Both the position numbers and the translations under genes were made by a program. Positions 8,901 through 17,462 of a DNA stretch of 42,939 bases are shown piece after piece (position 1 is the first letter of the stretch; the number at the start of each line of letters is the position of its first letter). The DNA is from Spirochaetae bacterium HGW-Spirochaetae-2 (GTDB lineage Bacteria > Spirochaetota > Spirochaetia > Sphaerochaetales > Sphaerochaetaceae): assembly GCA_002839355.1 (NCBI GenBank), contig PGXW01000022.1, positions 1-42,939 on the forward strand, read 5' to 3'. The notes under the pieces were generated by a model, which was not told where the DNA came from, made no database searches, and worked only from the letters and a program-made list of their open reading frames with translations.

Positions 8901-10169
8901 TCAGGAAAAGAGCAAGGTATGGTCGGGTGGAATGCTCTTGTAGGCACTCGGCTTGTCCAACAATTCGGCAAGTTGTGGAGGAACGGGCACCGTTTCACCG
9001 ATGACCGGTTCGACAACCGTATCGAACTTCGCGGGATGGGCTGTCGCATACACGACCGTCGGTTCCGGCAGATCCAGGGACGTGCGTACGAACTCGCCGG
9101 TTGCGGTATGGGGACATACGATATAGGAATGCTTCTCCCACACATGCCTGATCGTATCGGTTATAGTCGCATCGTCCACGCTGAAAGCGGAGACTTCCGC
9201 ACTGAACTGTTCGAAATCGCCGAACAGATGTGTCAAGCGCTCCATATTGCTCGGATCGCCGACATCCATGGCATTCGCCAAGGTCGCCCGGCTCGAGCGC
9301 TTCTCGTATGTTCCCGACTCGAGATAGTCGAGGATTGTCCGGTTGGCGTTCAGGGCCAATACGATCCGGGAAATGGGAGCTCCCATGACCTTGGCCCAAT
9401 AGGAGCCACAGCTGTTGCCCACATTGCCGCTGGGAATGACCATCACCGGTTCATTGCCGGTCCGGGCCAACACTTCCAGCGAAGCGTGGAAGGCATACAC
9501 CATCTGGGGCAACAATCGGCCGAGGTTGATACTGTTGGCCGAGGATAGCCCGTGCTCGGCGACCAGTGCCGGGTCCATGAAGGCCTGCTTCACCATCCGC
9601 TGGCAATCGTCGAATACCCCGTCCACTGCATAGGCATCGACATTGTCGGCCCAGCAGGTCAACTGTTGTTGCTGACGCTTGGAAACCTTACCCTCGGGGA
9701 AGAGGACCTTCACATCGATTCCGGGACGCTTGTGGAACGCGGCGGCAACCGCTCCACCCGTATCGCCACTGGTGGCGACCAGAATGGTCAACTTGCGATT
9801 CCTGTGTTTCAGCAGTCTTTCCATGGATGCGGCGAGGAACCGGGCGCCGAAATCCTTGAAGGCGGCAGTTGGTCCCCAATACAACTCCAGGACCGAATCC
9901 TTCCCGTCATGCCAATGCAACGGTACGGGAAAATCGAAAGCCTCGACACAAATTTCGGCCAATTCCGACTCCAGCTCGTCGTCGACAAAGAAGGGAGCCA
10001 ACACCTCATAGGCCAATTCGGGATACGAGGTGACCGACGCAAGCTTCTCGAGTGCGATATGTGGGAAGTATTCGGGGACATACAACCCTCCATCGGGTGC
10101 AAGTCCCTGCAGGATAGCCTCGGATGCACTGATTGCGGGTGATTTCCCGCGGGTACTTACAAATAGCAT
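8901..10169 (-). CDS. thrC: Threonine synthase
   Basis: A PLP enzyme that converts O-phosphohomoserine to L-threonine. The 422 residues include the N-terminal SASEAILQGLAPDGGLYVPE segment, the PLP lysine in AAFKDFGARF, ATSGDTGGA, and the phosphate-binding PSGNVGN loop. The length matches the E. coli-type (short) enzyme. I chose the ATG at 10169 because TAGGAGG lies six bases before it and the family begins there; in-frame codons upstream run into thrA. It follows the ThrA-like gene by 10 bases, so the two form a threonine operon. No thrB (homoserine kinase) is in the window. Confidence 0.93.
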   Translation of the reverse strand: MLFVSTRGKSPAISASEAILQGLAPDGGLYVPEYFPHIALEKLASVTSYPELAYEVLAPFFVDDELESELAEICVEAFDFPVPLHWHDGKDSVLELYWGPTAAFKDFGARFLAASMERLLKHRNRKLTILVATSGDTGGAVAAAFHKRPGIDVKVLFPEGKVSKRQQQQLTCWADNVDAYAVDGVFDDCQRMVKQAFMDPALVAEHGLSSANSINLGRLLPQMVYAFHASLEVLARTGNEPVMVIPSGNVGNSCGSYWAKVMGAPISRIVLALNANRTILDYLESGTYEKRSSRATLANAMDVGDPSNMERLTHLFGDFEQFSAEVSAFSVDDATITDTIRHVWEKHSYIVCPHTATGEFVRTSLDLPEPTVVYATAHPAKFDTVVEPVIGETVPVPPQLAELLDKPSAYKSIPPDHTLLFS

Positions 10170-10179
10170 GTCCAGCCTC

Positions 10180-12582
10180 CTACAGCCGTGCGCCCAGATA
10201 GGAACTGAGGCGCAACAGGTCGGCGAACACACCGCCAGCGGTCACCTCGGGACCGGCCCCCGGTCCTTGGATCACCAACGGCTGCACATGGTAGCGGTCG
10301 GTGGTGAAAGCGACCACATTGTCGGTTCCCTTGGATTGTGCGAACGGGTGGCTCTCCGGATAGGCGGCCAACTCCACATCGCAACTTCCATCCTTGGCTA
10401 CCCTACCGACATACCGCAACCGTTTGCCCGTCGCCTCGGCATCGCGATAGAGCTTCAGGATATGGTCGTCCATCAGTTCCATCTTCTCCATGAACTGTGC
10501 AAGCGGCACGTCCTGCAACGCCTCGGGCACCAGGGAGGTGACGGCAATATCTGACACTTCGACCTGATACCCCATCTCACGGGCAAGGATTACGGTCTTG
10601 CGGGCCACATCCATACCGGAAAGGTCGTCGCGTGGATCGGGTTCGGTGTATCCCATGTCCTTCGCTCCCCGAACCAGGGTGCTGAAGGGTACGGTCCCGT
10701 CATAATTGGCGAACAGGTATGCCAAGGTGCCTGAGACGATTCCCTCGACACTGCGCACCCTGTCGCCGGTCTGGATCAGGTCCTTCAAGGTGCCGATCAC
10801 CGGCAATCCGGCTCCAACGGTGGTTTCATAGAGGAAATGCTTGCCGAATTGGCGTCCCGCGTCCATGAGCTTGCGGTATTCGGGATACGCTGCGGTCCCG
10901 GCCTTCTTGTTCGGGGTCACGATATGGATGCCACGCTCGATCCAACCGACATAGTGGGTCGGTAGCGATGCGCTGGTGGTGCAGTCGATCAATACGGCAT
11001 GGGGGAAATAGGATGCGCTGACATGTTTCACCATGGCCTTCACATCGAGTTTCTCCGCTTTCTCGGCAAACAGCTGCCGCCACCTGGTCACGTCGATCCC
11101 CTGTTCGTCCAGCAACATCTTGCTCGAATTCGCAATGGCACGGATTCGGATATCGACCCCGAACTCACCATTGAGACGATGCATTTCCGCCGCGATCTGG
11201 TCCAGAAGGGTTCCGCCGATATTTCCCGGTCCGAACAGACCTACGCTGAGGGCCTGGTTGGAGAGGAAGAACCCGGCATGCAATGCCCTGAGCGCTTTTC
11301 GCGCATCCTCTTCCTTGATGACCGCACTGATATTCCGTTCGGAGGAGCCCTGGGCTATGGCACGCACGTTCACATGCGCCTTGCCCAATGCTCCGAAAAA
11401 GGTACCGGCTATTCCGGGAACACCCGGCATCCTCTCTCCGACCGCGGCAAGGATCGCACAACCCATCTCCACTTCGATACTGTGGATGCGGTGGGCTCCG
11501 ATCTCCGGGTTGAAGGTGCTCCTTGCGATCGCACAGGCCAATGCCGCCTGTTCCGAGGGAACGGCGAAACAGATCGAATATTCGCTGGAAGCCTGGGATA
11601 TGAGGACGACGGATATGTCGGATTCATGCATTGCGGCGAACAGCCGCTGGGCAATACCGGGAACACCGATCATGCCGGCTCCCTCCACATTTATGAGGGC
11701 GATTTCCCTGATGACCGAGAATCCTTTCACCGGTCGGCTCGATTCCATACCCTTTTCATCGTCGATGGTTGTACCGATATGGTCGGGGTGCGCGAACGAC
11801 CGCAAAATCAGCGGAATCCGTTGCGCCATGGCCGGAACCATGTGCTGGGGGTGGATGACAGGAGAGCCGAAGAACGAGAGTTCGGTGGCTTCGGCATAGG
11901 TAAGGCAGTCGATCACAGCTGCGCTGGGGACATCGTCGATATCTGCGGTGGTGACCAGGTGGTCCAAATTCCAGAAGGTGATGGACGATGCCTTGAGCAT
12001 GCTGCCGACCAACGCGGCGGCGAATTCGGCATCCCGGTCGCGCGGTGCGGCTTCGCTTTGCACCAGTTCGCCGGTAAGGAGAATCGTCTCCTGTGCACCG
12101 ATCTCGATTGCGGGATTGTCCAGGACTTCCCGGATATTGAGGATCCGACAGGAGTGTCCGTGACTTCTGAACGCTTCGCGCAGCAATGCGGCGGCCCATC
12201 CCCCCACGATAGCATCCACATACCTGCCGGAACCAGGGGAAATGTCTCCGACAAGCCAGATGGCACGCAGGATATCCTCAACCGCACCGAACCCCTGCTT
12301 GATCTCGTCTTGCACTTCGGGACGATAGGTGACCGGAATCAACGTTTCGACCAGTGAATTCCAAGCATTTGTCCGACTTTCCATCATACCCCACAGACGC
12401 TCGTCGTGGTCCTTGGCGGCCCCTAGCAGGTGGGACAGTTCGAGTTCACCGTCACATACGGGGGCAATGACCAGAACCATCGCTTGCCCATGGGCTTCCT
12501 TGCGGATCGCCAACAACTTGTCGGTTCCCTTGGGAGCCACAATCATCGAGCCTTCGATGGCATGTACCTGAATTCCGTTCAC
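10180..12582 (-). CDS. thrA: ThrA-type aspartokinase/homoserine dehydrogenase fusion with degenerate kinase domain
   Basis: An 800-residue protein with the E. coli ThrA layout: kinase-fold region (about 1-285), two ACT domains (about 288-435) and homoserine dehydrogenase (about 445-800). The dehydrogenase half is intact: the Rossmann motif GLFGPGNIGG, TPNKKA, and the catalytic block DPRDDLSGMDVARK ending at K662. The kinase half has lost the KFGGTS motif (here VHAIEG), the GEKMS-like loop, the GRNGSDYSA loop (here PRDRDAEFAAA, 180-190) and TDVDG (here WNLDHL, 204-209), while the ELSFFGSPVIHP segment remains. It is therefore probably only a homoserine dehydrogenase, perhaps with threonine control through the ACT domains. 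The start is GTG, seven bases after GGGAGG; no upstream start would restore the missing motif. Confidence 0.85.
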   Translation of the reverse strand: MNGIQVHAIEGSMIVAPKGTDKLLAIRKEAHGQAMVLVIAPVCDGELELSHLLGAAKDHDERLWGMMESRTNAWNSLVETLIPVTYRPEVQDEIKQGFGAVEDILRAIWLVGDISPGSGRYVDAIVGGWAAALLREAFRSHGHSCRILNIREVLDNPAIEIGAQETILLTGELVQSEAAPRDRDAEFAAALVGSMLKASSITFWNLDHLVTTADIDDVPSAAVIDCLTYAEATELSFFGSPVIHPQHMVPAMAQRIPLILRSFAHPDHIGTTIDDEKGMESSRPVKGFSVIREIALINVEGAGMIGVPGIAQRLFAAMHESDISVVLISQASSEYSICFAVPSEQAALACAIARSTFNPEIGAHRIHSIEVEMGCAILAAVGERMPGVPGIAGTFFGALGKAHVNVRAIAQGSSERNISAVIKEEDARKALRALHAGFFLSNQALSVGLFGPGNIGGTLLDQIAAEMHRLNGEFGVDIRIRAIANSSKMLLDEQGIDVTRWRQLFAEKAEKLDVKAMVKHVSASYFPHAVLIDCTTSASLPTHYVGWIERGIHIVTPNKKAGTAAYPEYRKLMDAGRQFGKHFLYETTVGAGLPVIGTLKDLIQTGDRVRSVEGIVSGTLAYLFANYDGTVPFSTLVRGAKDMGYTEPDPRDDLSGMDVARKTVILAREMGYQVEVSDIAVTSLVPEALQDVPLAQFMEKMELMDDHILKLYRDAEATGKRLRYVGRVAKDGSCDVELAAYPESHPFAQSKGTDNVVAFTTDRYHVQPLVIQGPGAGPEVTAGGVFADLLRLSSYLGARL

Positions 12583-12617
12583 GTTTCATCCTCCCGTCCA
12601 CCTGTTGTGGCTCTTAG

Positions 12618-12645
12618 ATACTAGGTAATTGAGTTGAAAAAACAA
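12618..12645 (-). promoter_or_regulatory. Possible thr operon promoter
   Basis: On the minus strand TTGTTT (12645-12640), 16 bases, TAGTAT (12623-12618). The -35 overlaps the T-tract of the rpmB terminator. The whole rpmB-thrA gap has little room for any other promoter. Confidence 0.35.
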
Positions 12646-12667
12646 AAAAGAGCCCTTGCAGGGCTCT
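12641..12667 (-). terminator. Rho-independent terminator of rpmB
   Basis: On the minus strand AGAGCCCT, loop GCA, AGGGCTCT (8-bp perfect stem, 12649-12667), followed by a run of T. It separates rpmB from the thr operon. Confidence 0.9.
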
Positions 12668-12699
12668 CGTCTGGTTTTACCAGTATGATGAAGGTATGG

Positions 12700-12930
12700 T
12701 TATACCACCTTCTGGACCCTGCCGCTTCTCAAGCATCGCGTACAAATCTTGATCGTCCGGGGCGTTCCATTGATGAGAGTCTTGACTGATACGATGTTCG
12801 GTCTGAACACACGTTTGGTGGTCACACCAATATGCTGACCTACGCCACCCTTCTTCTTTGCCTGACCCTTACGGGTGACACTGTTTCCAGCGACGGTTCC
12901 CTTTCCACAAATATCACATCTACGTGCCAT
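12700..12930 (-). CDS. rpmB: Ribosomal protein L28 (bL28), zinc-binding form
   Basis: A 76-residue basic protein of the large ribosomal subunit. It carries the family start MARRCDICGKG and the segment KRVFRPNI. Two CxxC pairs (CDIC near the N-terminus and CTRC near the C-terminus) mark the zinc-ribbon form. The ATG at 12930 follows AAGGTGG. An open frame continues upstream, but L28 proteins begin at this methionine. It is a single-gene unit with its own promoter and terminator. Confidence 0.93.
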   Translation of the reverse strand: MARRCDICGKGTVAGNSVTRKGQAKKKGGVGQHIGVTTKRVFRPNIVSVKTLINGTPRTIKICTRCLRSGRVQKVV

Positions 12931-13028
12931 GTTTATATCCACCTTGTCCTTGACATTCACACTTGGGGCGAGCGCCTCGAACCCGTATTTCAGAGCATTG
13001 TTGCACGAGACATCCCACAACTCACAGA

Positions 13029-13057
13029 AACATAGCAGAATATCTTGGATGTGTAAA
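13029..13057 (-). promoter_or_regulatory. rpmB promoter
   Basis: On the minus strand TTTACA (13057-13052), 17 bases, TATGTT (13034-13029). It predicts a leader of nearly 100 bases before the rpmB ATG. Confidence 0.6.
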
Positions 13058-13077
13058 TACCTATACGCAAAAGGAAC

Positions 13078-13106
13078 TTGAAATTTCCCGAGTACTCCCC
13101 TACGAT
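13078..13106 (+). promoter_or_regulatory. Promoter of the unrecognised 13135 gene
   Basis: TTGAAA (13078-13083), 17 bases, TACGAT (13101-13106), about 28 bases before the ATG at 13135. Confidence 0.5.
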
Positions 13107-13134
13107 ACGAACCGGTAGGAACCAAGGAGAATCG

Positions 13135-13647
13135 ATGAAAAAACTATTTGCAATAGCACTGGGCCTCTCCGAAACAGCTTCGGCGCATGTGCGACGGCTG
13201 CAAAATTCTTTTTGGAAAAAAACCGGGGACATCTCTCCGATCAGCCTCCCCCCCCTGGTTCCCATCGCGTGGAGTTCCCACCTGTTCGCCCCGTTCGAAC
13301 AACTTTCCATACCACCCATGCCACAAGAAGTCTCGTTCTCGCACCTCATGTCCGTTGGCGGGCACCTCTTCCTCGCATCCTCCGACGACGGGTGGCTGCA
13401 CACCGTGGAGGAGATACGCCGATTGTGCGTGCCGGCACATGAGGAGCACCCGTTGGAGATTCCGTTCCCCTGCGCACCGGGCATCTACCTGGGAAAAAAC
13501 TTCGACCACGACGGGCAAATCACACCGGTGACAAATTCCGATTGGAGATTGCTCCATCTCACGATCGAGTGGGAAGAGCACGAAAACAATCTCCGTTCGT
13601 TGCGCTACGGAATCACCAGCGACCGCCATGTGGTCAATTGTCGATAA
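13135..13647 (+). CDS. Hypothetical protein, 170 residues
   Basis: I do not recognise this protein. The ATG at 13135 has a strong AAGGAG six bases upstream and a promoter in front, so it is probably a real gene. The sequence is rich in proline, histidine and tryptophan, with a segment GWLHTVEEIRRLCVPAHEEHP near the middle and LLHLTIEWEEHENNLRSLRYGI near the C-terminus. There is no clear signal peptide or membrane segment, although the first 18 residues (KKLFAIALGLSETASA) are mildly hydrophobic. It is divergent from rpmB and about 80 bases before the decarboxylase gene, which has its own promoter. Confidence 0.6.
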   Translation: MKKLFAIALGLSETASAHVRRLQNSFWKKTGDISPISLPPLVPIAWSSHLFAPFEQLSIPPMPQEVSFSHLMSVGGHLFLASSDDGWLHTVEEIRRLCVPAHEEHPLEIPFPCAPGIYLGKNFDHDGQITPVTNSDWRLLHLTIEWEEHENNLRSLRYGITSDRHVVNCR

Positions 13648-13672
13648 TTTGATTTGTTTGACCCGATGAATA

Positions 13673-13701
13673 TTGACACAAGCCACTATTGACCCCATAG
13701 T
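13673..13701 (+). promoter_or_regulatory. Promoter of the decarboxylase-MFS pair
   Basis: TTGACA (13673-13678), 17 bases, CATAGT (13696-13701). The predicted start at about 13708 coincides with an in-frame ATG at 13709. Confidence 0.55.
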
Positions 13702-13726
13702 CAGCCCTATGGAAAGAACTGAAATA

Positions 13727-14866
13727 ATGACCGATGAACGGCTGCAGCGTGTACTGGATTTCTCCCGCACAAGGGAGACACCTTTTCAATTGATCCTCTC
13801 CGATATTATCGAGGAAAAGTTCGCCGAATTACAGGAGGCGTTACCGTTTACGAAGATTTACTATGCGGTAAAGGCAAATCCGGCCGTCGACGTGCTGCGG
13901 TTGCTCGACCGCTTGGGATCCAACTTCGATGTAGCCTCGATCTACGAGCTCAGACGCCTGCAGGATTTGGGCATTTCAGCCAGTCGCATGAGTTGCGGCA
14001 ATACCATAAAGAAATACGAACATATCAAGGAATTCCACGCGGCGGGCATAGACCTGTTTGTCACCGACAGCGAGGGGGATCTCCGCAATATCGCCAAAGC
14101 GGCTCCCGGATCCAGGGTGATGGTCCGACTCATGGCCGAAGGTGCCCAAACCGCCGATTGGCCGCTGTCGCGGAAGTTCGGGTGCAGTCCCGACTTAGCC
14201 GGGGACCTGCTCATACTTGCCCGGAAACTCGGACTGGTGCCCTGGGGGCTTTCGTTCCATGTCGGTTCCCAGCAACGCGATATCACCGCCTGGGACAGTG
14301 CCCTGTCCAAGGTCAATTACCTGTTCACCTGGTTGAAGGAAAATGAGGAACTGGAACTCAAATGCATAAATATGGGTGGCGGATTCCCGGCAACCTATCG
14401 CGAGAAGACCAACACGGTCCAAACCTATGCCGAGGAGATAAAACGGTACCTTTACGAGGACTATGGTGACGACCTTCCCGAGATCTTCATCGAACCGGGC
14501 CGTTCCCTTGTGGGAGATTCCGGTGTCCTGGTCAGCGAGATTGTCCTGATATCGCGAAAATCGCGTACTGCCCTGGAACGTTGGGTGTATCAGGATTGCG
14601 GACGGTTCGGCGGTCTCATGGAGACTTTGGGCGAAGCGATCCACTACCCTATATTTTGTGAACGCAGCGGTCCGACCGAACAGGTAGTACTAGCCGGTCC
14701 GACATGCGACTCGATGGACACCTTGTACGAGGATTACCGCTATGACCTGCCGTTGAGCCTCGCGGTAGGCGACCGGCTCTACTGGCTCTCCACGGGGGCA
14801 TATACCAGCAGCTACTCCGCCATTGAATTCAATGGCTTCCCTCCGCTAGAAACCTACGTGCTATGA
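13727..14866 (+). CDS. Ornithine decarboxylase-like PLP enzyme (alanine racemase fold, group IV)
   Basis: A 379-residue PLP decarboxylase. The N-terminal barrel has the PLP lysine K49 in YYAVKANP, then SFHVGSQ, MGGGFPA and EPGRSLVG. The C-terminal domain has GPTCDSMD, matching the catalytic cysteine motif of eukaryotic-type ornithine decarboxylases, and the closing YTSSYSAIEFNGF. It would remove CO2 from ornithine (putrescine synthesis), though lysine or another basic amino acid is possible. The ATG at 13727 has a weak GGAAAG upstream. An in-frame ATG at 13709 sits at the predicted transcription start and would give a leaderless message, so the start is uncertain. The stop overlaps the next gene by four bases. 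Confidence 0.82.
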   Translation: MTDERLQRVLDFSRTRETPFQLILSDIIEEKFAELQEALPFTKIYYAVKANPAVDVLRLLDRLGSNFDVASIYELRRLQDLGISASRMSCGNTIKKYEHIKEFHAAGIDLFVTDSEGDLRNIAKAAPGSRVMVRLMAEGAQTADWPLSRKFGCSPDLAGDLLILARKLGLVPWGLSFHVGSQQRDITAWDSALSKVNYLFTWLKENEELELKCINMGGGFPATYREKTNTVQTYAEEIKRYLYEDYGDDLPEIFIEPGRSLVGDSGVLVSEIVLISRKSRTALERWVYQDCGRFGGLMETLGEAIHYPIFCERSGPTEQVVLAGPTCDSMDTLYEDYRYDLPLSLAVGDRLYWLSTGAYTSSYSAIEFNGFPPLETYVL

Positions 14867-16074
14867 ACAGCCGGACGAAGGATATCTACGTCGATTCAAC
14901 ACGTGTGTACAGATTCCTGTTCGTCATGCTGCTTGTCGGCCTTACCCATGGTCTGTACAAAGGCATCCAAGACAACTATCTGGCCGAGATTGTACGGATC
15001 AACGAATTCGAGCGGGGCATAGTCGAATTCTTCCGCGAGTTGCCGGGTTTGATGCTTATCTTCATCCTGGCAACCATGTATCGGTTCAGCGAGACCAAGG
15101 TGTTCAAATTGGGCACAGCCATTACCCTTACCGGTACCTTGGGCCTGCTCCTGTTCGGAACCGGCAAGGTGGTGGTGGTCCTGTTCATGGTACTCTACAG
15201 CCTGGGCGAACATATCGTCATGCCGGTCAAGAGCACGATTTCCCTGCACCTGGCCAAAAGCGGCAACGGTGGAGCCTCGCTCGGCATCACCTCGGCCATC
15301 AGCCATGGCGGAAATATCATCGGTTTCCTGTTGGTTACCGGATTGTTCCTCATGTTCCCCCGGCTCGGTATCGAGAAGGGGTCCTTGGGAAGCTTCAAGA
15401 TCATCTTTTTCCTCGCAACGATCCTGTTGGTCGGGGCGACCCTGGTCGTCCTTGCCATGAAGGACAAGGGGGAACCGGTGAAGCGGAGACAGCTCTACTT
15501 CAATCGGAAATTCGGCAAGTATTATGGCCTGGAGATTTTCTACGGATCACGCAAACAGGTGTTCATCACCTTCGCACCCTATGTGCTTATTCTCCAATAT
15601 GGTGCCGACACATCCGTAATATCCTTGCTGTTGGGCATCTGTGCCGTGTTCGGCATGGTGTTGTCCCCCCTGGTCGGCAGACTCATCGACCGTCTCGGGT
15701 ACAAGTTCATCATGGTCACCGATACGTTGCTGCTCATAGTGGTCTGCTTCTTCTACGGGTTCAGCCACAGGTTGTTCTCCTTCGAGGTGGCCTATATCGT
15801 CGTGTGTGTCAACTTTGTGCTCGACTCCATCCTATCACTGGGGAGCCTCGCCTCGACAGTCTACGTGCAGGATATCTCCGACAACCCGCAGGAGATCACC
15901 TCCACCATCACCACCGGGATTTCGGTGAACCATCTGATCAGCGTTATCATCGCCCTGCTCGGAGGCTTCATCTGGCAAAAGACCGGGATCGAGATGCTGT
16001 TCACCATGTCCGCCCTTCTGGGGTTGGCGAACTCCATATTCGCCATGACGATCAAAGTACCCAAGAAGGCTTGA
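14863..16074 (+). CDS. Major facilitator superfamily transporter
   Basis: A 403-residue protein with about twelve hydrophobic segments and a central basic loop (KGEPVKRRQLYFNRKFGK), the usual MFS layout. Its ATG overlaps the decarboxylase stop (ATGA), implying translational coupling. A VGRLIDRLGYK segment after the loop resembles the MFS inter-helix motif. The substrate cannot be read from sequence; the coupling suggests it moves the decarboxylase substrate or product, for example a polyamine. Confidence 0.8.
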   Translation: MNSRTKDIYVDSTRVYRFLFVMLLVGLTHGLYKGIQDNYLAEIVRINEFERGIVEFFRELPGLMLIFILATMYRFSETKVFKLGTAITLTGTLGLLLFGTGKVVVVLFMVLYSLGEHIVMPVKSTISLHLAKSGNGGASLGITSAISHGGNIIGFLLVTGLFLMFPRLGIEKGSLGSFKIIFFLATILLVGATLVVLAMKDKGEPVKRRQLYFNRKFGKYYGLEIFYGSRKQVFITFAPYVLILQYGADTSVISLLLGICAVFGMVLSPLVGRLIDRLGYKFIMVTDTLLLIVVCFFYGFSHRLFSFEVAYIVVCVNFVLDSILSLGSLASTVYVQDISDNPQEITSTITTGISVNHLISVIIALLGGFIWQKTGIEMLFTMSALLGLANSIFAMTIKVPKKA

Positions 16075-16174
16075 CGAGCCACCTGGTGCAGGTGACATGG
16101 GACTGTTTTCACCAATATCCTCAACCATATTGCAATTTCTAGCACAATACTTGTCATTAAACCGCCAATATTCA

Positions 16175-16202
16175 TTGATTTCTCCATAAACCTCGATAAT
16201 AC
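16175..16202 (+). promoter_or_regulatory. Promoter of the outer membrane protein gene
   Basis: TTGATT (16175-16180), 16 bases, TAATAC (16197-16202). It predicts a leader of roughly 65 bases. The rest of the 200-bp gap after the MFS gene holds a weak CACCTG/CAGGTG inverted repeat at 16080-16094. Confidence 0.45.
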
Positions 16203-16274
16203 TGATACTGTCGATGGGATAGCACAGGGCATCCCATTTCGTTGCAGTCACTTCAGGATAGGAGGATGCGAACC

Positions 16275-17462
16275 ATGAAGAGAATCGTATTGGCTGTGTG
16301 TCTTATTGTAGCCGGAATCGGATTGATATCGGCGGCGGCTTCAACCGGATTGTACACGTTGGTGATTCCGGAGCAGTACAGCACCATGGAGGTCCAAGGT
16401 GGTGTTGGAGGAGTTCCTGGCTCGGACGTCATTCGTCTCGAATTGGACACTACTCCATCCGACGCCCGATTCAGAATCGGTGCGGACGCCGATTACCAAT
16501 GGTATCGCAGGACCGAGGATACCACGATGAATATCGATGCGGGCGGGACATTGTCGTTTGGAAACAATCTGCTTAGCTTCGACTTCGACGTGGATCCTTC
16601 CTACAAGAGCTATACGTTGGACCTAGGCTCGATGAATGGGTTTTTCACTGTAGGCGCTTCGTTCGGCTTGTGGGGGTTCGTTCCTTTCTCTGGGACTTCG
16701 GAAATCGAGTTGGATGTGTTTCCATATGGAGAGGCTGGTGTTGGAAGACTCTATAGCATCTACACCCTCAAGCGGATCGAAACCATCATGAAGTATCTCG
16801 GAGTGACACCGACCGAAGAGAATGTCCGTCAGGTCGCGCAGATCATGTACCAGCAAAACCAGCGGCTCCTGGAATTCAACGACGATTTCAGTCGGAACTA
16901 CCTCAAATACTTCACCGATATCGCCACTGCGATGGGAGTTCCGGAGAAAGTCCTCGATCTGGCAGTCCTGGGGTATTCCCAGCGCTATGTGTTCGAAATG
17001 GCACGGTATATTGGACTTCAACACGGTTGGGAAGCGGGTATCCGACTTACTCCGGGTGTCTCGTACGATAAGGGGTTCACTACCACCACGACCGATTTCC
17101 GCGGAGCGTTTGAGCTGTTTGGCGAATATGGCGGGTTCCTGATCGAGGACATGCTTCACCTAGGTGCGGAGGCCGGTGTGAGACTTGCATACGAGACCGA
17201 CCATACCGACAAGTTCTATGCGGAGATAAGGACTTCGGGAACCGTACGGTACCTTCCAGACAACTACCGTCTCTGGGCAGAAGGTGTCTTGGACATACGC
17301 TATTCCACTTCATCCACATGGGCCGATCCATTCGACTTGGATATACGGGCGCAATTGAACTACATGATCAATCCGAACTTCACCACCTACGGTGGGGTGT
17401 CCCTGTTGAACACATTCAAAAATCTTGCCGTCTATGCAGGGGGAAGCATCCGGATTTGGTAA
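16275..17462 (+). CDS. Secreted, probable outer membrane beta-barrel protein
   Basis: A 395-residue protein beginning with a signal peptide (KRIVLAVCLIVAGIGLISAAAS). The mature part is rich in alternating hydrophobic and aromatic strands, glycine and tyrosine (for example AELRTS-like strands and NYRLWAEGVLDIRYS) and ends in IRIW. A C-terminal aromatic is the usual signal for insertion by the BAM machinery. A helical stretch (about residues 160-245) interrupts the strands. I do not recognise a named family. The ATG at 16275 lies nine bases after AGGAGG; an ATG directly abutting that site at 16266 is less likely. It ends directly against the convergent EAL gene. Confidence 0.7.
   Translation: MKRIVLAVCLIVAGIGLISAAASTGLYTLVIPEQYSTMEVQGGVGGVPGSDVIRLELDTTPSDARFRIGADADYQWYRRTEDTTMNIDAGGTLSFGNNLLSFDFDVDPSYKSYTLDLGSMNGFFTVGASFGLWGFVPFSGTSEIELDVFPYGEAGVGRLYSIYTLKRIETIMKYLGVTPTEENVRQVAQIMYQQNQRLLEFNDDFSRNYLKYFTDIATAMGVPEKVLDLAVLGYSQRYVFEMARYIGLQHGWEAGIRLTPGVSYDKGFTTTTTDFRGAFELFGEYGGFLIEDMLHLGAEAGVRLAYETDHTDKFYAEIRTSGTVRYLPDNYRLWAEGVLDIRYSTSSTWADPFDLDIRAQLNYMINPNFTTYGGVSLLNTFKNLAVYAGGSIRIW

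Noticed and set aside
10999-12357. A 452-codon open frame on the plus strand opposite thrA
   Set aside because: It is antisense to a clear gene, is rich in histidine, glycine and arginine as complementary frames of GC-rich genes are, and has no ribosome binding site.
16080-16094. CACCTG-gtg-CAGGTG hairpin as a terminator after the MFS gene
   Set aside because: The stem is only six pairs and no T-run follows.
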